This document shows positions 1 to 12,344 of a stretch of 64,000 bases of DNA, one piece after another (position 1 is the stretch's first letter; each line of letters begins with the position of its first letter). The translations under genes and the position numbers were made by a program. This stretch comes from Latrodectus hesperus (Eukaryota; Arthropoda; Arachnida; Araneae; Theridiidae): contig CM075856.1 of NCBI GenBank assembly GCA_037975125.1, positions 551,001 through 615,000 on the forward strand. Direction: 5' to 3'. The notes beneath the pieces are model-generated. The model did not search any database. It saw only the letters and a program-made list of their open reading frames with translations, and was not told the origin of the DNA.

Positions 1-204
1 TTGCTTCTAAAGATATAAGCGAATCGATTATCAGTTAGACTCTAGATTTTAAATTGCAAATAATGGTAAACTTATTCTAAGTGTCGAAAAAGATGACTTT
101 ATTACCCAAGTTGAAACAGATACGCGACCATCAACTAGTGTCGAATTTTCCGGCTTTGAAGTGAAGGAAAAATCAGCCCAAGTGGGACCATATATATGTG
201 AATT

Positions 205-463
205 CGGCACAGGTGCCTTATAATCCATGGTGCCAAATTCCGAGATTGGTGATTTTTTGGCGGATTTTCTTGCGCATCTGGCAACCTCTCGTTTTTATTA
301 CGTCATCCATATGAAGACCTATAAGAATTATACAGTAAATTCTATTTTGGTAATCCTAGCATTTACGTCATCGTGCACGTCACGATACGTCATCTTGTCA
401 ACATTTCTTCATCGCCAAAAAAATTCAGAATTTGGCATCATGGATTATACGGCACCTGTGCCG
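205..463. mobile_element. MITE, family 1, copy 1
   Basis: Non-coding DNA of about 259 bp bounded by imperfect terminal inverted repeats of roughly 35 bp. The left end reads CGGCACAGGTGCC, then TATAATCCATG, then TGCCAAATTC; the right end is its reverse complement with a few changes. The first 12 bases of the repeat are themselves a palindrome. A related copy lies at 29285-29540, which supports a mobile family. No transposase is inside, and the 79-codon reading frame across it is chance. No clear target duplication was seen, so the superfamily is undecided. Confidence 0.72.
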
Positions 464-1103
464 TAAATTTTCACTGTCAAGCGGACGCGTGACTTGGCTA
501 CCCGAAAACGAATGAAAGCAGTGAAAAGCTTACCCTGACCTAGATGTTCAACAATCAATGACTTTCATTTGCAGCACTATATTAATGATTATCACCATTA
601 ATGACCAGTATCTTGTGAGTATCTTAACATGTAAAAGTGTTGTTTTCCATTTAATTGATTAAAAGTTCTTTTTTTTAATTATATAGTTTTTCTTCCATTT
701 TTAATATACAGTCATTAGTTAAAATGGATCTGTTTATCGAAAAATTCCAATTAACTGAATATTTGATTATAAGAATGGCGTCCGATCCCAATTCATTCGG
801 ATAATTTCAGTTCTACTGTATACATTTTCATTTCTATTGTATACATGCATTTTCTAAATGTATGCGTATATACAATAGAACTCCAATTATCTAAATATAT
901 TGACGGTTTTATATCTCGATATTGACATATATTGAATGTTGATATCTCAATATATTGATGGTTTTACATGCAAACTAGAATGGAATATATTCCTACACAT
1001 TAAGAAACAGACTCGAATTCAAAATCATACTCATTTGCTCACATAAGGGGCAATGGATTGCAACAGTGCCTTAGGAAAGAAATTCACTGGGAGTGAGACT
1101 TAC
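464..1103. other. Intron sequence, nothing recognised
   Basis: This AT-rich stretch lies downstream (minus strand) of the last FN3 exon and should be the start of the next intron. Some short TATTGA-rich direct repeats are visible around 890-965. No exon, RNA gene or mobile element was recognised. Confidence 0.5.
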
Positions 1104-1323
1104 CAGAGGGCGGTGAGTTGCATTTGGTTTTGTCGGTGGGATTACTGTTGTGTCCGCAACCAGCCTTATTGACTGTGCATACTTTGACCGAGTAGTTGGT
1201 GTTGGGTCGGACGGTGCTTTTGAAGACCAAGTTCTCCTTCTGGACTTCATTGAACTCCTGGAAGCTCTCCTGCACCACGTGGCCGCTCGTATTCCTGTAC
1301 CGCGCGCTTCCTTCCAAGGTAAC
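1104..1323 (-). CDS. FN3 receptor gene, exon 5 seen (second half of third FN3 domain)
   Basis: 220 bp exon, entered in phase 0 after an AG acceptor (reverse complement of CT at 1324-1325) and left in phase 1 at a GTAAG donor (reverse complement at 1099-1103). It begins VTLEGSARYRNTSG and continues the preceding exon's ...VQGYN. It carries the FN3 F-strand pattern VRPNTNYSVKVCTVNKAGCG and ends in CNSPPSG. The cysteines in VCTVNKAGC and KCNSPP suggest extra disulphides in an extracellular domain. Sequons N-T-S and N-Y-S are present. It gives residues 242-314 of the visible fragment. Transmembrane and cytoplasmic parts would lie at lower coordinates outside the window. The family name (Ptp69D-type receptor phosphatase) is inference; the FN3 fold is well supported. 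Confidence 0.88.
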
Positions 1324-1648
1324 CTGGAGATACGTAAAGAAATCATGTCAATAATGAGATTAAATGCAAGTTAGTTTTTGTTAATGACTATAATTACAGA
1401 CTTTTTCATGTGTGTATGTTATCATTTACACAAAGTATTGGTACCTAGGCATTTTATAGGTATTACCAAGAATTGAAATGGAGTACATGCGATATATGTG
1501 CACATTAAATTTGGGAAGCTGAAAGTCCTATGGGCAGTCGTTAAGCTATTACCATGGATGTAATGGTCTACAGAAAATTTCCTCCTCCTCCAGATCAGAG
1601 TCAAAATTGAGAGAATGGATCCTCTGGTGGTGCCATCTATTGGAAGAG

Positions 1649-1778
1649 TTTAAGAGCAAAGACGTACTTTGACCTTCGTGGTGCTCTGGCTAAACGAAAG
1701 ACGTACCCATATGATTTAATTTTGCCGTCGGCTAGCGAGCTTGGCTTTTCCAAGTGTTATAAATAACAACAATAACAG
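1649..1778 (+). mobile_element. 5'-truncated SINE A, tail type 1
   Basis: This fragment matches the 3' part of the SINE at 4522-4829: AGCAAAGACGTACTTTGACC, a GGTGCTCT block, AACGAAAGACG, GAGCTTGGCTT, CCAAGTGT, then an AACAACAATAAC tail. The tRNA-like head is missing, as expected for 5' truncation during target-primed insertion. Confidence 0.75.
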
Positions 1779-2530
1779 TTCAAATTTCATGATTTATTAT
1801 TAAGTAAAATATAAAAATGTGGATCTAAAAATAAAACTCTTGAAAGATATCTAAATATATAAGTAGATATTTTTTAAAGAAGGAAAAACATTCCTTTGGT
1901 TTTTTTGTTTCAGAAATATGCCTCTGATATTGTAAATGTTGAAAATATTTATATTAGCGAATGGCACTATTGTGATATTGAGGATCTTAAGTTATCTAGA
2001 CTATTCTATATCAAAAGGTTATTATTGTCATAAATCAAGTATACGCAAAATGTAAATATTCTTACTACTTTTTATGCAAGTTATTCTCATGAGATGAATA
2101 TTATTACAATTACAGAAACTATTTCAATCACATACCAAAGAAAGAGGAATGAAATTTTATTTTTCAGCTTATAGTTTATTCTGCTTAAGTATCATCATGT
2201 CTTCTTCTTTGTAAGACTCATCAAGCATTTTATAATATCCCTTTCACAAGCCCTTTTCAAAACAAAATAACTGTATATTTCTCTAAGATTTTATAAGCTG
2301 AGCAAATTATATTTATCAGTTACTTATGTTTCGATGTGTTTTAAAAATGAATAAAAAAACTTTTGCTTAATATGATATTTGTTTTTGAAATATCTGACAT
2401 TGATAAGAATGCAATTCTGATCACATTTATGTGACAGAAATGATGTGGGAATTTATTTACACACACTGCCTAACATTGAGAATACAACATCAAGAAGAAG
2501 TTGCCAGAAAAAGACGAAACTAGGCAAACC
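1779..2530. other. Intron sequence, nothing recognised
   Basis: AT-rich DNA within the window's single large gene or its 3' intron. No coding potential, repeat family or RNA gene was recognised. Confidence 0.45.
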
Positions 2531-2584
2531 GAGAGAGACAGTTATTAACAATAAGATCCCTTATTGTTAATAACTGTCTCTCTC
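2531..2584. repeat. Perfect 25-bp hairpin, 4-nt loop
   Basis: Arms 2531-2555 and 2560-2584 are exact reverse complements (GAGAGAGACAGTTATTAACA...) separated by ATCC. It lies just beyond the C-terminal side of the Tc1 relic at 2600-3480. It could be abutting inverted element ends or a template-switch product. Confidence 0.9.
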
Positions 2585-2599
2585 TGTTTCATGTTTTCT

Positions 2600-3480
2600 C
2601 TGTCTGTATTTCAAAATAATATGCTTAATACAGAGTGAGAACAGGGTCGGGTCAGTGGATTTTAGAACCATTGTGGAATGCAATAGACGAGGAAACAAGT
2701 CTAGGTACAGATTCAAAGAGTACGGACGACGTCCTGAAGAATGGCTCTTCCCTTCCCGGTCCACCATTTCCTAAAATGCGTCTTCTAGAAATGGAAGTGA
2801 TCTTGAATTATACGCAGTGGCACCTCTAAAATCATGATGCATTTTGTCACGCGGTTGGGTGTTCCACAATTGCTACAGGATTTGATCTGCCTCTTCGTCA
2901 ACGTCACACCCGTACGTGGCGATTACAACTGAAGAAACAAATGCGTTACTCATCTGAGAAGACAATTCTGTGCCATTCTCTTGTCCACATCATTCTAATC
3001 CGGCACCATTTCAGACGTTGGCGTCTGTACTGTGGGGTCAATGGCAGTCTTCTTCACGGCCGGTCCCTTAGCGCAGGCCACTAGCAACCAACAGACGGCA
3101 AATGGCTCTGCTCGGTATAAGAGCAACCAGGGTGTCTTGCACATGCTGCAGAATTTTGGTATACTTATTTTGCGGGTCCGGCACCACCCTCCATTGGAAG
3201 CGTTTATCCATGCGTGCTGATGTCACACTGGCTGCACCGGCAACCTATAAACGTTCCACAGTTCCTTGTTCCAACCATCTTTGTCACAGTCGGTGCACAG
3301 TGGTCGTGTCCAGGTGTCTGCTGTAAGGACCAACCGGCCCTTCTCAGTTTAATTTTGTGCTCCTCGTAAACTGCTGGAATGCGTCTGTCTGCTGGAACTG
3401 ACTGGGAGGACAATGACTTGGCATTCTCTCCAATTACAGACGTCCTCTGTGACGCAAACAAACTTTCAACGGTTATTTTC
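2600..3480 (-). pseudogene. Decayed Tc1-like transposase
   Basis: Read on the minus strand across several frames, this GC-richer block resembles a Tc1-family transposase. The N-terminal helix-turn-helix part (about 3204-3460) has LRRAGWSLQQTPGHD followed by TVTKMVGT. A central part around 2870-3060 contains RLKWCRIRMMWTREWHRIVF, then SDE (first catalytic Asp), then VRV and SNPVAIVEHPT. Several stops and frameshifts break it, and the second Asp and the Glu could not be placed. No terminal inverted repeat pair was found. Role before decay: DNA cut-and-paste at TA. Confidence is good for the superfamily, low for the borders. Confidence 0.68.
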
Positions 3481-4045
3481 TAAGCATCAATAACGGCGCG
3501 AATATCGCCCACTCTGCTGCTTCCTCAGCTTATATTTTATTCTAAGTGCGCTGGAGAGTTGCTCATTTCACATCATTTTCATTACTTGGTTAGGTGCGTC
3601 TACTCTGAAATTTGAATTAATTTTCTGGCCACTTCTTCTTGGTGTTGCATTTTCAATGTCGGGAAGTGTACTTTTGTAAATAAATATTATGCACTGTAAT
3701 TACTTCATTTTTCAATAGAATCATTTTTTTTCATTGATTAAAAAATTATATAAATATATGGTATGAAAAAAGTAGGACACTTATATTTTATAAATTGTGA
3801 TTTATATTTTATACTTTATAAATTATTTAAAAATTTTATTTTTATTTTATTAAACTATTTTTTTGTTTTTATAGTTAATGAGTTTTATCTATAAATACAT
3901 TAAGGAAATGTTATAAATTAGTACTTAAGGATTTTAGGTCTGGGAAAATATAGAAGGACACTTGCAAAATATTCTCATTCTGGAATCAGTAGAATATATT
4001 TACATATATTTTACTGCAAAAATCCTCAGTTTTTGTACAGTTAAA

Positions 4046-5384
4046 ATGTCTAAATGGAAACCATTACATGAATTTCATATAGAGTCTAAATTGTGTCATG
4101 ATGCTGGTACAGATGTATAGAGAAATTGCTAAGGCACTTACACATCAGTCCAAACGCAGTTTCTAAGATCTTGAAAGTCCAAATTGTCAGAGAAAAGTAA
4201 AGACTGGCAGACTTAAAAAAGTGATAACATGTTATCAAAGGAAGACACTTACAAAGTTTAAAAATAAACGCGTGAAAGCATTGTAAAAAGCACAAGACCA
4301 AGCTGAAATCATATATGTAACCAGAAGAACAATTTACAACTACGTAAAAGATCGTAAATCTTCAGGCTCAAAAAAGAATGCACCATACTAAGCAAAAAGT
4401 TTGTTGGGGTTTGCGCCGCAAAGTCCAAAAAAGGACAAACTGCCCTAAATGGAAAGAAAGACACATTGAGTATTGGTTGCAGTGGGCGAAGGATCACATT
4501 TCTTGGAACTCCGAATGGATTGCCGACCAACTTGTCTAGTGGTCAGCGTGCCTGACTGCGGATAAGGAGATCCTGGGTTCGAATCCCGGTTCGGGCATGG
4601 ATGTACTTTTCTCCCTCTATCTATCCTGTCTTTGTTCTTTCCTTCTATGAATAAGGTGTGAATGGTTGCCTACCCTATAAATGGGTTCCTATGGCATGTG
4701 TGTAGAGCAAAGTCGTACTTTCACCTTCACGGTGCTCTGATTAAAACGAAAGACGCTCCCAATCGATTTAATTCGCATAGCATAGGGAGCTTGGCTTGTC
4801 CAAGTGTCATTAGTAAATGACAACAACAACCGAATGGACTTGTTATTTTTGATGAAAACAATCAATTTCGAAGGCCCAAACGGTTATTAATATTATTGGT
4901 ATTAATTAGATATGTAAGAAAAATGTATTCTACTCGATAGATGAAAGGAGACAGTTTAATAGTTTGGATAGCAGTTGGATAAAGTGGAAAGACATATCTA
5001 GTGTTTCAGGATGGAAGACAGAAATATACACAGTTTTCATTCAAGTTTTAAATTCAGAGCTTCGTCTCTATGGCTCTAAACTAGGTGGAGAAAGTTGGAT
5101 ATTTCAACAAGATTGAGCATGGAGCATCAATTCATAAGATCAGTGGCCCTGAAAATTGGTTTGAAACAAAAAATATTCAGGTTTTTCCATAGCTTGTCAA
5201 AAGACCAGATCTCAATATTGCTGAAAATATATGGTCAGTAATTATTCGCCTTGTTCACACCGGGGGCAAGCAAGATGAATCTTCGATCGAACTTCGACAA
5301 TCTTTGAATTATGTTCGGGACAATTTTTGTCAAACCGAAATACAAGAGTTGATGATTCAATCCCAAAAAGAGTCTTTAAAGTAA
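4046..5384 (+). pseudogene. Tc1-like transposase, broken by stops and a SINE
   Basis: It starts at an ATG giving MSKWKPLHEFH. A helix-turn-helix-like segment MYREIAKALTHQSKR follows in another frame. The central part is split by the SINE. After it, the frames give WIFQQD followed by a stop where the catalytic DN motif is expected, then LNIAENIWSVI, which fits the region of the last catalytic Glu. The final open stretch ends NFCQTEIQELMIQSQKESLK and a stop at 5382-5384. Order and motifs fit Tc1/mariner transposase. Multiple stops make it non-functional. Confidence 0.65.
4522..4829 (+). mobile_element. SINE A, tail type 1, full length
   Basis: tRNA-derived SINE. The head has an A-box-like TCTAGTGGTCAGCG and a perfect B box GGTTCGAATCC. 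The body contains GGTGTGAATGGTTGCCTACC and GGCATGTGTGTA, then a tail block (AGCAAAGTCGTACTTTCACC ... GAGCTTGGCTTGTCCAAGTG) and (CAA)n. It is flanked by the target duplication CCGAATGGATT / CCGAATGGACT (4511-4521 and 4830-4840) inside the Tc1-like transposase, so it is the younger insertion. It is not a functional tRNA gene. Confidence 0.88.
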
Positions 5385-5645
5385 CTAAAGTGAAAATGGC
5401 AGAAGAATTCCTTATTAATAAGACTTTTATTTTCACTATTTAGAACTAGAATTGTCCTTATATATTTTTCACTGAGTATGATGTGATTAAAACTAATTTT
5501 TAACTGTAATAAACAATAAAGTTGTATTCCATGTCACATTAGCTGATTGTAAACAAGTTTTTATAAGTGTTATAATAAGATTATTTAAAAAAATTCAAAA
5601 TTCTTTTATTTGAAAAAAAAACCTGGTGTCCTATTTTTTCCAGCA

Positions 5646-8532
<2,887 letters not shown>

Positions 8533-8750
8533 GAAAATGTTGATATTTGACATAAATATTTACGTTAAAATAAAAGATTGAAAATTTGATATAGAATTAG
8601 ATTCCATTTTTATTTCAGTTTCGTTTATTCATCGTGTTAATAAGGTTTACATTGAGATTTTTGAAAGAAGAAATTGTAGATGTTCGACATACATTTCACG
8701 CTAAAATAAAAGATGGAAAATTTAATACAAAAAATTAGATTCCATTTTCA
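8533..8750. repeat. Diverged tandem repeat, period about 136 bp
   Basis: Two related blocks begin at 8533 and 8669. Shared words include TTAAAATAAAAGAT / CTAAAATAAAAGATGGAAAA and TTAGATTCCATTTT. The copies differ at many places, so the duplication is old. Confidence 0.6.
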
Positions 8751-8779
8751 GAATTCTTTTCTGCCATCAGTATATAGAA

Positions 8780-9240
8780 CTAGGCTATCAGTATTTGGAC
8801 TAGGATTTGACTATCACAGTCATGGACTAGGTAGTTTTCCGACATTGAATTGATAGTCTGCATACCCTTTTCAAAGATAACTGATGTTTTTTCCTTTCTG
8901 AAAAGTGGAACGAGGAGATTAGTATTGATTGTAGTATTTCTGGATAAGCACTTCGAGACTGTGCGCTCCTTCAGGAAGTCAAGGGCGTTGAGTTCGAGAC
9001 CGATCTCTCGTCTTATATCGGAATCAAACTGTAAAGTGGATGATATTTTTAGTCTGGTTTTCTTGGACCAATTTTCAAAGGTTCTTCGTGAAATGTTTTC
9101 TTAGTCACGACCTCGTATTTTATTAGTAAAGTTTATGGTTTGGTATATCCTTCTGTTTTTGAGTAAGGTGAGAACACATTCTCGCATCACGTGTTCATTG
9201 ATTGTAGAGGAAACCCTCAACACATTTTTGGCCGGTTCCT
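8780..9240 (-). pseudogene. Unidentified broken reading frame, downstream copy
   Basis: On the minus strand 8780-9100 is open for 107 codons without needing an ATG: it begins ENISRRTFENWSKKTRLKIS, passes FDSDIRREIGLELNALDFL, and ends before TAG at 8780-8782. One TAA at 9101-9103 separates it from a further in-frame segment reading EPAKNVLRVSSTINEHVMRE, CVLTLLKNRR and TNKIRGRD. In the second copy of the upstream part (9442-9785) that TAA reads CCA, so the stop looks secondary. The composition is more gene-like than the surrounding intron. I do not recognise the family; it may be an unknown transposon protein or a copied host exon. Confidence 0.45.
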
Positions 9241-9785
9241 TTAAATAATAATTCGTTTTTATTATGTTTTATCTCTGAAAGAGATAACAACTTTACGATT
9301 ATGATGTGATTTTCAAAGGAGTGTAAAATTAAAGGAGCATAGTATAAATTTTATGATAATAATTGCTCCATCTATATGCTGTTGTTTAATTTCATACCAG
9401 CTCTGGTACTTCAATTGGATATTGGTACTTCAATTGGCAAGGTTCTTTGTGAAATGTTTTCTGGGTCACGACCTCGTATTTTATTAGTAAAGTTTTATGG
9501 TTTGGTACTTCCTTCTGTTTTTGAGTAAGGTGAGGACACATTCTCGCACCACTTGTTCATTGATTGCAGAGGAAACCCTCAACACATTTTTGGCCGGTTC
9601 CTTTAGGTAATAATTCGTTTTTATTATGTTTTTGTCTCTGAAAGAGATAACAACTTCACGATTATAATGTGATTTTAAAAGGAGTGTAAAATTAAAGGAG
9701 CATAGTATAAATTTTATGATAGTAATTGCTCCATCTATATGCTGTTGTTTAATTTCATGCCAGGTCTGGTACTTCAATTAGATAC
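9081..9785. repeat. Direct tandem duplication, period 361 bp
   Basis: Two copies, about 9081-9420 and 9442-9785, agree over nearly their whole length (for example CACGACCTCGTATTTTATTA, TTTTTGGCCGGTTCCTTTA, GCTCCATCTATATGCTGTTG). Each copy holds the N-terminal part of the unidentified frame. On the minus strand each also has a pyrimidine-rich TATCTCTTTCAG that could be a splice acceptor. Copy 2 stays open for 97 codons (9484-9777) but has an extra A relative to copy 1. Confidence 0.88.
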
Positions 9786-10167
9786 TTTCACTTCAAAAGG
9801 AAGATGGCAACTGAGGACAGAATACATGGCGGGTGTTTATATGTTTTCTATACTTTCCAGCTGACATTTTGAAACCCACGAAAATTGAATGCATAAATGG
9901 AAATGTTCTTTTTTTACTACAAGCCTTATTCCTGTGCAATCCTAATTAATTTTTTTGTTCATATCAGTATGCAAACGATTACTACTAATTCATCAACGAT
10001 TACTGAGTACATTTCACAAGATAAATCATTGTGTCATGTTTATTTTCGATTTCCCTTTAGAAAGTAAGCAGACAATTTCATCTCCAAGGATCCGATGACG
10101 TCATATGCAAGTATCTAGTTCTCATTACACATGCGCATGATTAACAGAAAGAAAAAAATGTACTTAC

Positions 10168-10289
10168 ATTGTATCCCTGGACACTTCCCCGGACATTCTT
10201 CGGAGCGTCCCATGTCACTACGACATAATTGAGGTTCTGGGTGCTGTCGTGGTAGCATTTCATCGTCACATTTTCTGGTGGGTCTGCCA
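10168..10289 (-). CDS. FN3 receptor gene, exon 4 seen (first half of third FN3 domain)
   Basis: 122 bp exon between an AG acceptor (TTGCAG, reverse complement at 10290-10295) and a GTAAG donor (10163-10167). It enters in phase 1, completing Met from A plus TG, and leaves in phase 0. It reads ADPPENVTMKCYHDSTQNLN, then YVVVTWDAPKNVRGSVQGYN: the FN3 A and B strands with the conserved Trp and the proline after it, and the C-strand Tyr. N-V-T is a glycosylation sequon. Residues 201-241 of the fragment. The acceptor lies at the very edge of the 10290-10920 minisatellite, and the last intron bases GGTCTCTTATTGCAG match a repeat unit except near the AG. Confidence 0.9.
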
Positions 10290-10920
10290 CTGCAATAAGA
10301 GACCATCCTTTCGTTTATTATGTTCACTAAACGAAGGAATAAGAGACCATTCCTTCATTTATTATGTTCATTTATGGCATTTAAACAAAGGAATAAGAGA
10401 CTATCTCTTCGTTTATAATGTTCATTAAACGGAAGATTCAGAGACCATCCCTTCGTTTATTATGTTCATTAAACGAAGGAATAAGAGACCATTCCTTCAT
10501 TTATTATGTTCATTTACGACATTTAAACAAAGGAATAAGAGACTATCCCTTCGTTTATTATGTTCATTAAACGGAAGATTCAGAGACCATCCATTAGTTT
10601 ATTATGTCCATTAAACGAAGGAATAAGAGACCATTTCTTCGTTTATTATGTTCATTTACGACATTTAAACAAAGGAATAAGATACCATCCCTTCGTCTAT
10701 CATGTTCATTAAACGGAAGACTAAGAGACCATCCCTTCGTTTATTATGTCCATTGAACGAAGGAATAAGAGACCATTCCTTCATTTATGACATTTAAATG
10801 AAGGAATAGGATACCATCCCTTCGTCTATCATGTTCATTGAACGGAAGACTAAGAGACATTCTCTTCATTTATTATTTTCATTGAACGAAGGAATAAGAG
10901 ACCACCCTTTCGTTTAAATG
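10290..10920. repeat. Minisatellite of hairpin units beside exon 4
   Basis: About 14 diverged units of 40-52 bp. The core is AATAAGAGACCAT then CCTTCGTTTATTATGTTCAT and TAAACGAAGG. Longer units insert a TTTACGACATTTAAACAAA segment, giving a higher-order alternation. CCTTCGTTTA and TAAACGAAGG are complementary around a 10-nt spacer, so each unit can fold. The array starts in the acceptor of the FN3 exon at 10168-10289. It is not a CRISPR array: there are no unique spacers. Confidence 0.92.
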
Positions 10921-10924
10921 CCAC

Positions 10925-11579
10925 ATTCTTGAAGCACATTCAAAAGAAAAATAAATTAGAGAAGCTGTTGTCGAAAATAATACGGATGAGGAACCATATT
11001 TTTTCTTTCCCGTAAGTATATCTTATTGAATAAAAGATTTCTCTTGATATTTAAAAAAGAGAACATATTTTATTTAAAAGAGAAAAAAATAATTATTCAT
11101 GAAATTTGCTTTAAGCTCAGATTTTTGTCTTTCTTTCTTTCTTTTTCAACTAATTGTAATTTTATATTAATTAATCGCCGTGTTTACTATACGATGAAAT
11201 TGATTTCAAAATATCATTAAAAATAATTAGCGAAGACAAAATCTAGGAATGAACATTTAAATGATGGCTAAATCTTCAATTAACAATCCAATATTTCTTA
11301 TGCTGCAAACTTCCGGTTTCCAATCCATTATGGACAACTGATGATTAATGTAATAACTACTCTAATGTGAGTAATCTTGAACACTTGTATTATTTTACAT
11401 AACAATGCAAATGTTGCATTCAAGTATTCTAATTTAATTATTCTTATTAAGTATTCAAGTTTATTATTTAATATATAAAATAAGTTTTTAATATGTTAAT
11501 AACTTAAATGCAACGTTATTTTTAATTGTATATCTACAAAATTTCATTTTTTAAATACTGGATATTTTTACTGTTTTGT
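10925..11579. other. Intron sequence, nothing recognised
   Basis: AT-rich intron between exons 15516-15585 and 10168-10289. One CTTTCTTTCTTTC run is seen near 11128. No gene or mobile element was recognised. Confidence 0.45.
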
Positions 11580-11945
<366 letters not shown>

Positions 11946-12040
11946 AATAAATCATTTAATTATTCTTTATTGGTATAAAATTAATTAATTATTTAGTATT
12001 ATATTTATATATGATATATAATTAATTAGTTACTTTTATA

Positions 12041-12333
12041 GCCGCCCAACTTGTCTAGTGGTCAGTGTTCCTGACTGCGGATAGGGAGGTCCTGGGTTCG
12101 AATCCCGGTTCGGGTATGGCTGTACTTTCTCTCTCTATCTATCCTGTCTTTGTCCCTTCCTTGTATGAATGAGGTGTGAATGGTTGCCTACCCTATAAAC
12201 AGGTCCCTATGGCATGTGTGTACTGAGGAAGTTGGACTCCACACCAAAATATGGTTCAATTGGAAAATTGGAGCAGCGCACTCCATATTGCCATCCTGAC
12301 CGGCACACGCGCGCGACAACAACAACAACAACA
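12041..12333 (+). mobile_element. SINE A, tail type 2, full length
   Basis: It has the same tRNA-like head and body as the copy at 4522 (CAACTTGTCTAGTGGTCAG, GGTTCGAATCCCGGTTCGGG, GGCATGTGTGTA). After GGCATGTGTGTA it switches to a different 3' block: CTGAGGAAGTTGGACTCCAC, ATATGGTTCAATTGG, GGAGCAGCGCACTCCATATT, then CGCGCGACAACAACAAC. An 11-bp target duplication TTACTTTTATA flanks it (12030-12040 and 12334-12344). Confidence 0.9.
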
Positions 12334-12344
12334 TTACTTTTATA

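Larger units (their letters stand above)
3759..5645 (+). mobile_element. Tc1-like element, interrupted by a SINE
   Basis: A degraded DNA transposon with similar ends: left TGGTATGAAAAAAGTAGGAC, right (reverse complement) TGCTGGAAAAAATAGGACAC, each next to a TA. Removing the SINE at 4522-4829 and one target copy leaves about 1.57 kb, usual for Tc1. It encloses a broken transposase on the plus strand (4046-5384). The right end runs directly into an (AT)n array. Confidence 0.7.

Noticed and set aside
227..466. 79-codon plus-strand frame
   Set aside because: It lies wholly within an inverted-repeat MITE and has no coding similarity.
2531..2584. microRNA precursor
   Set aside because: Perfect pairing with a 4-nt loop is unlike animal pre-miRNA, and no flanking stem or bulge pattern is seen.
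10290..10920. CRISPR array
   Set aside because: Units are diverged tandem repeats without unique spacers, in a eukaryotic intron.
12041..12115. tRNA gene candidates at SINE heads (also 4522, 40583, 45984, 58365)
   Set aside because: A and B boxes are present, but the acceptor and anticodon stems do not pair well and the heads are joined to SINE bodies with target duplications.
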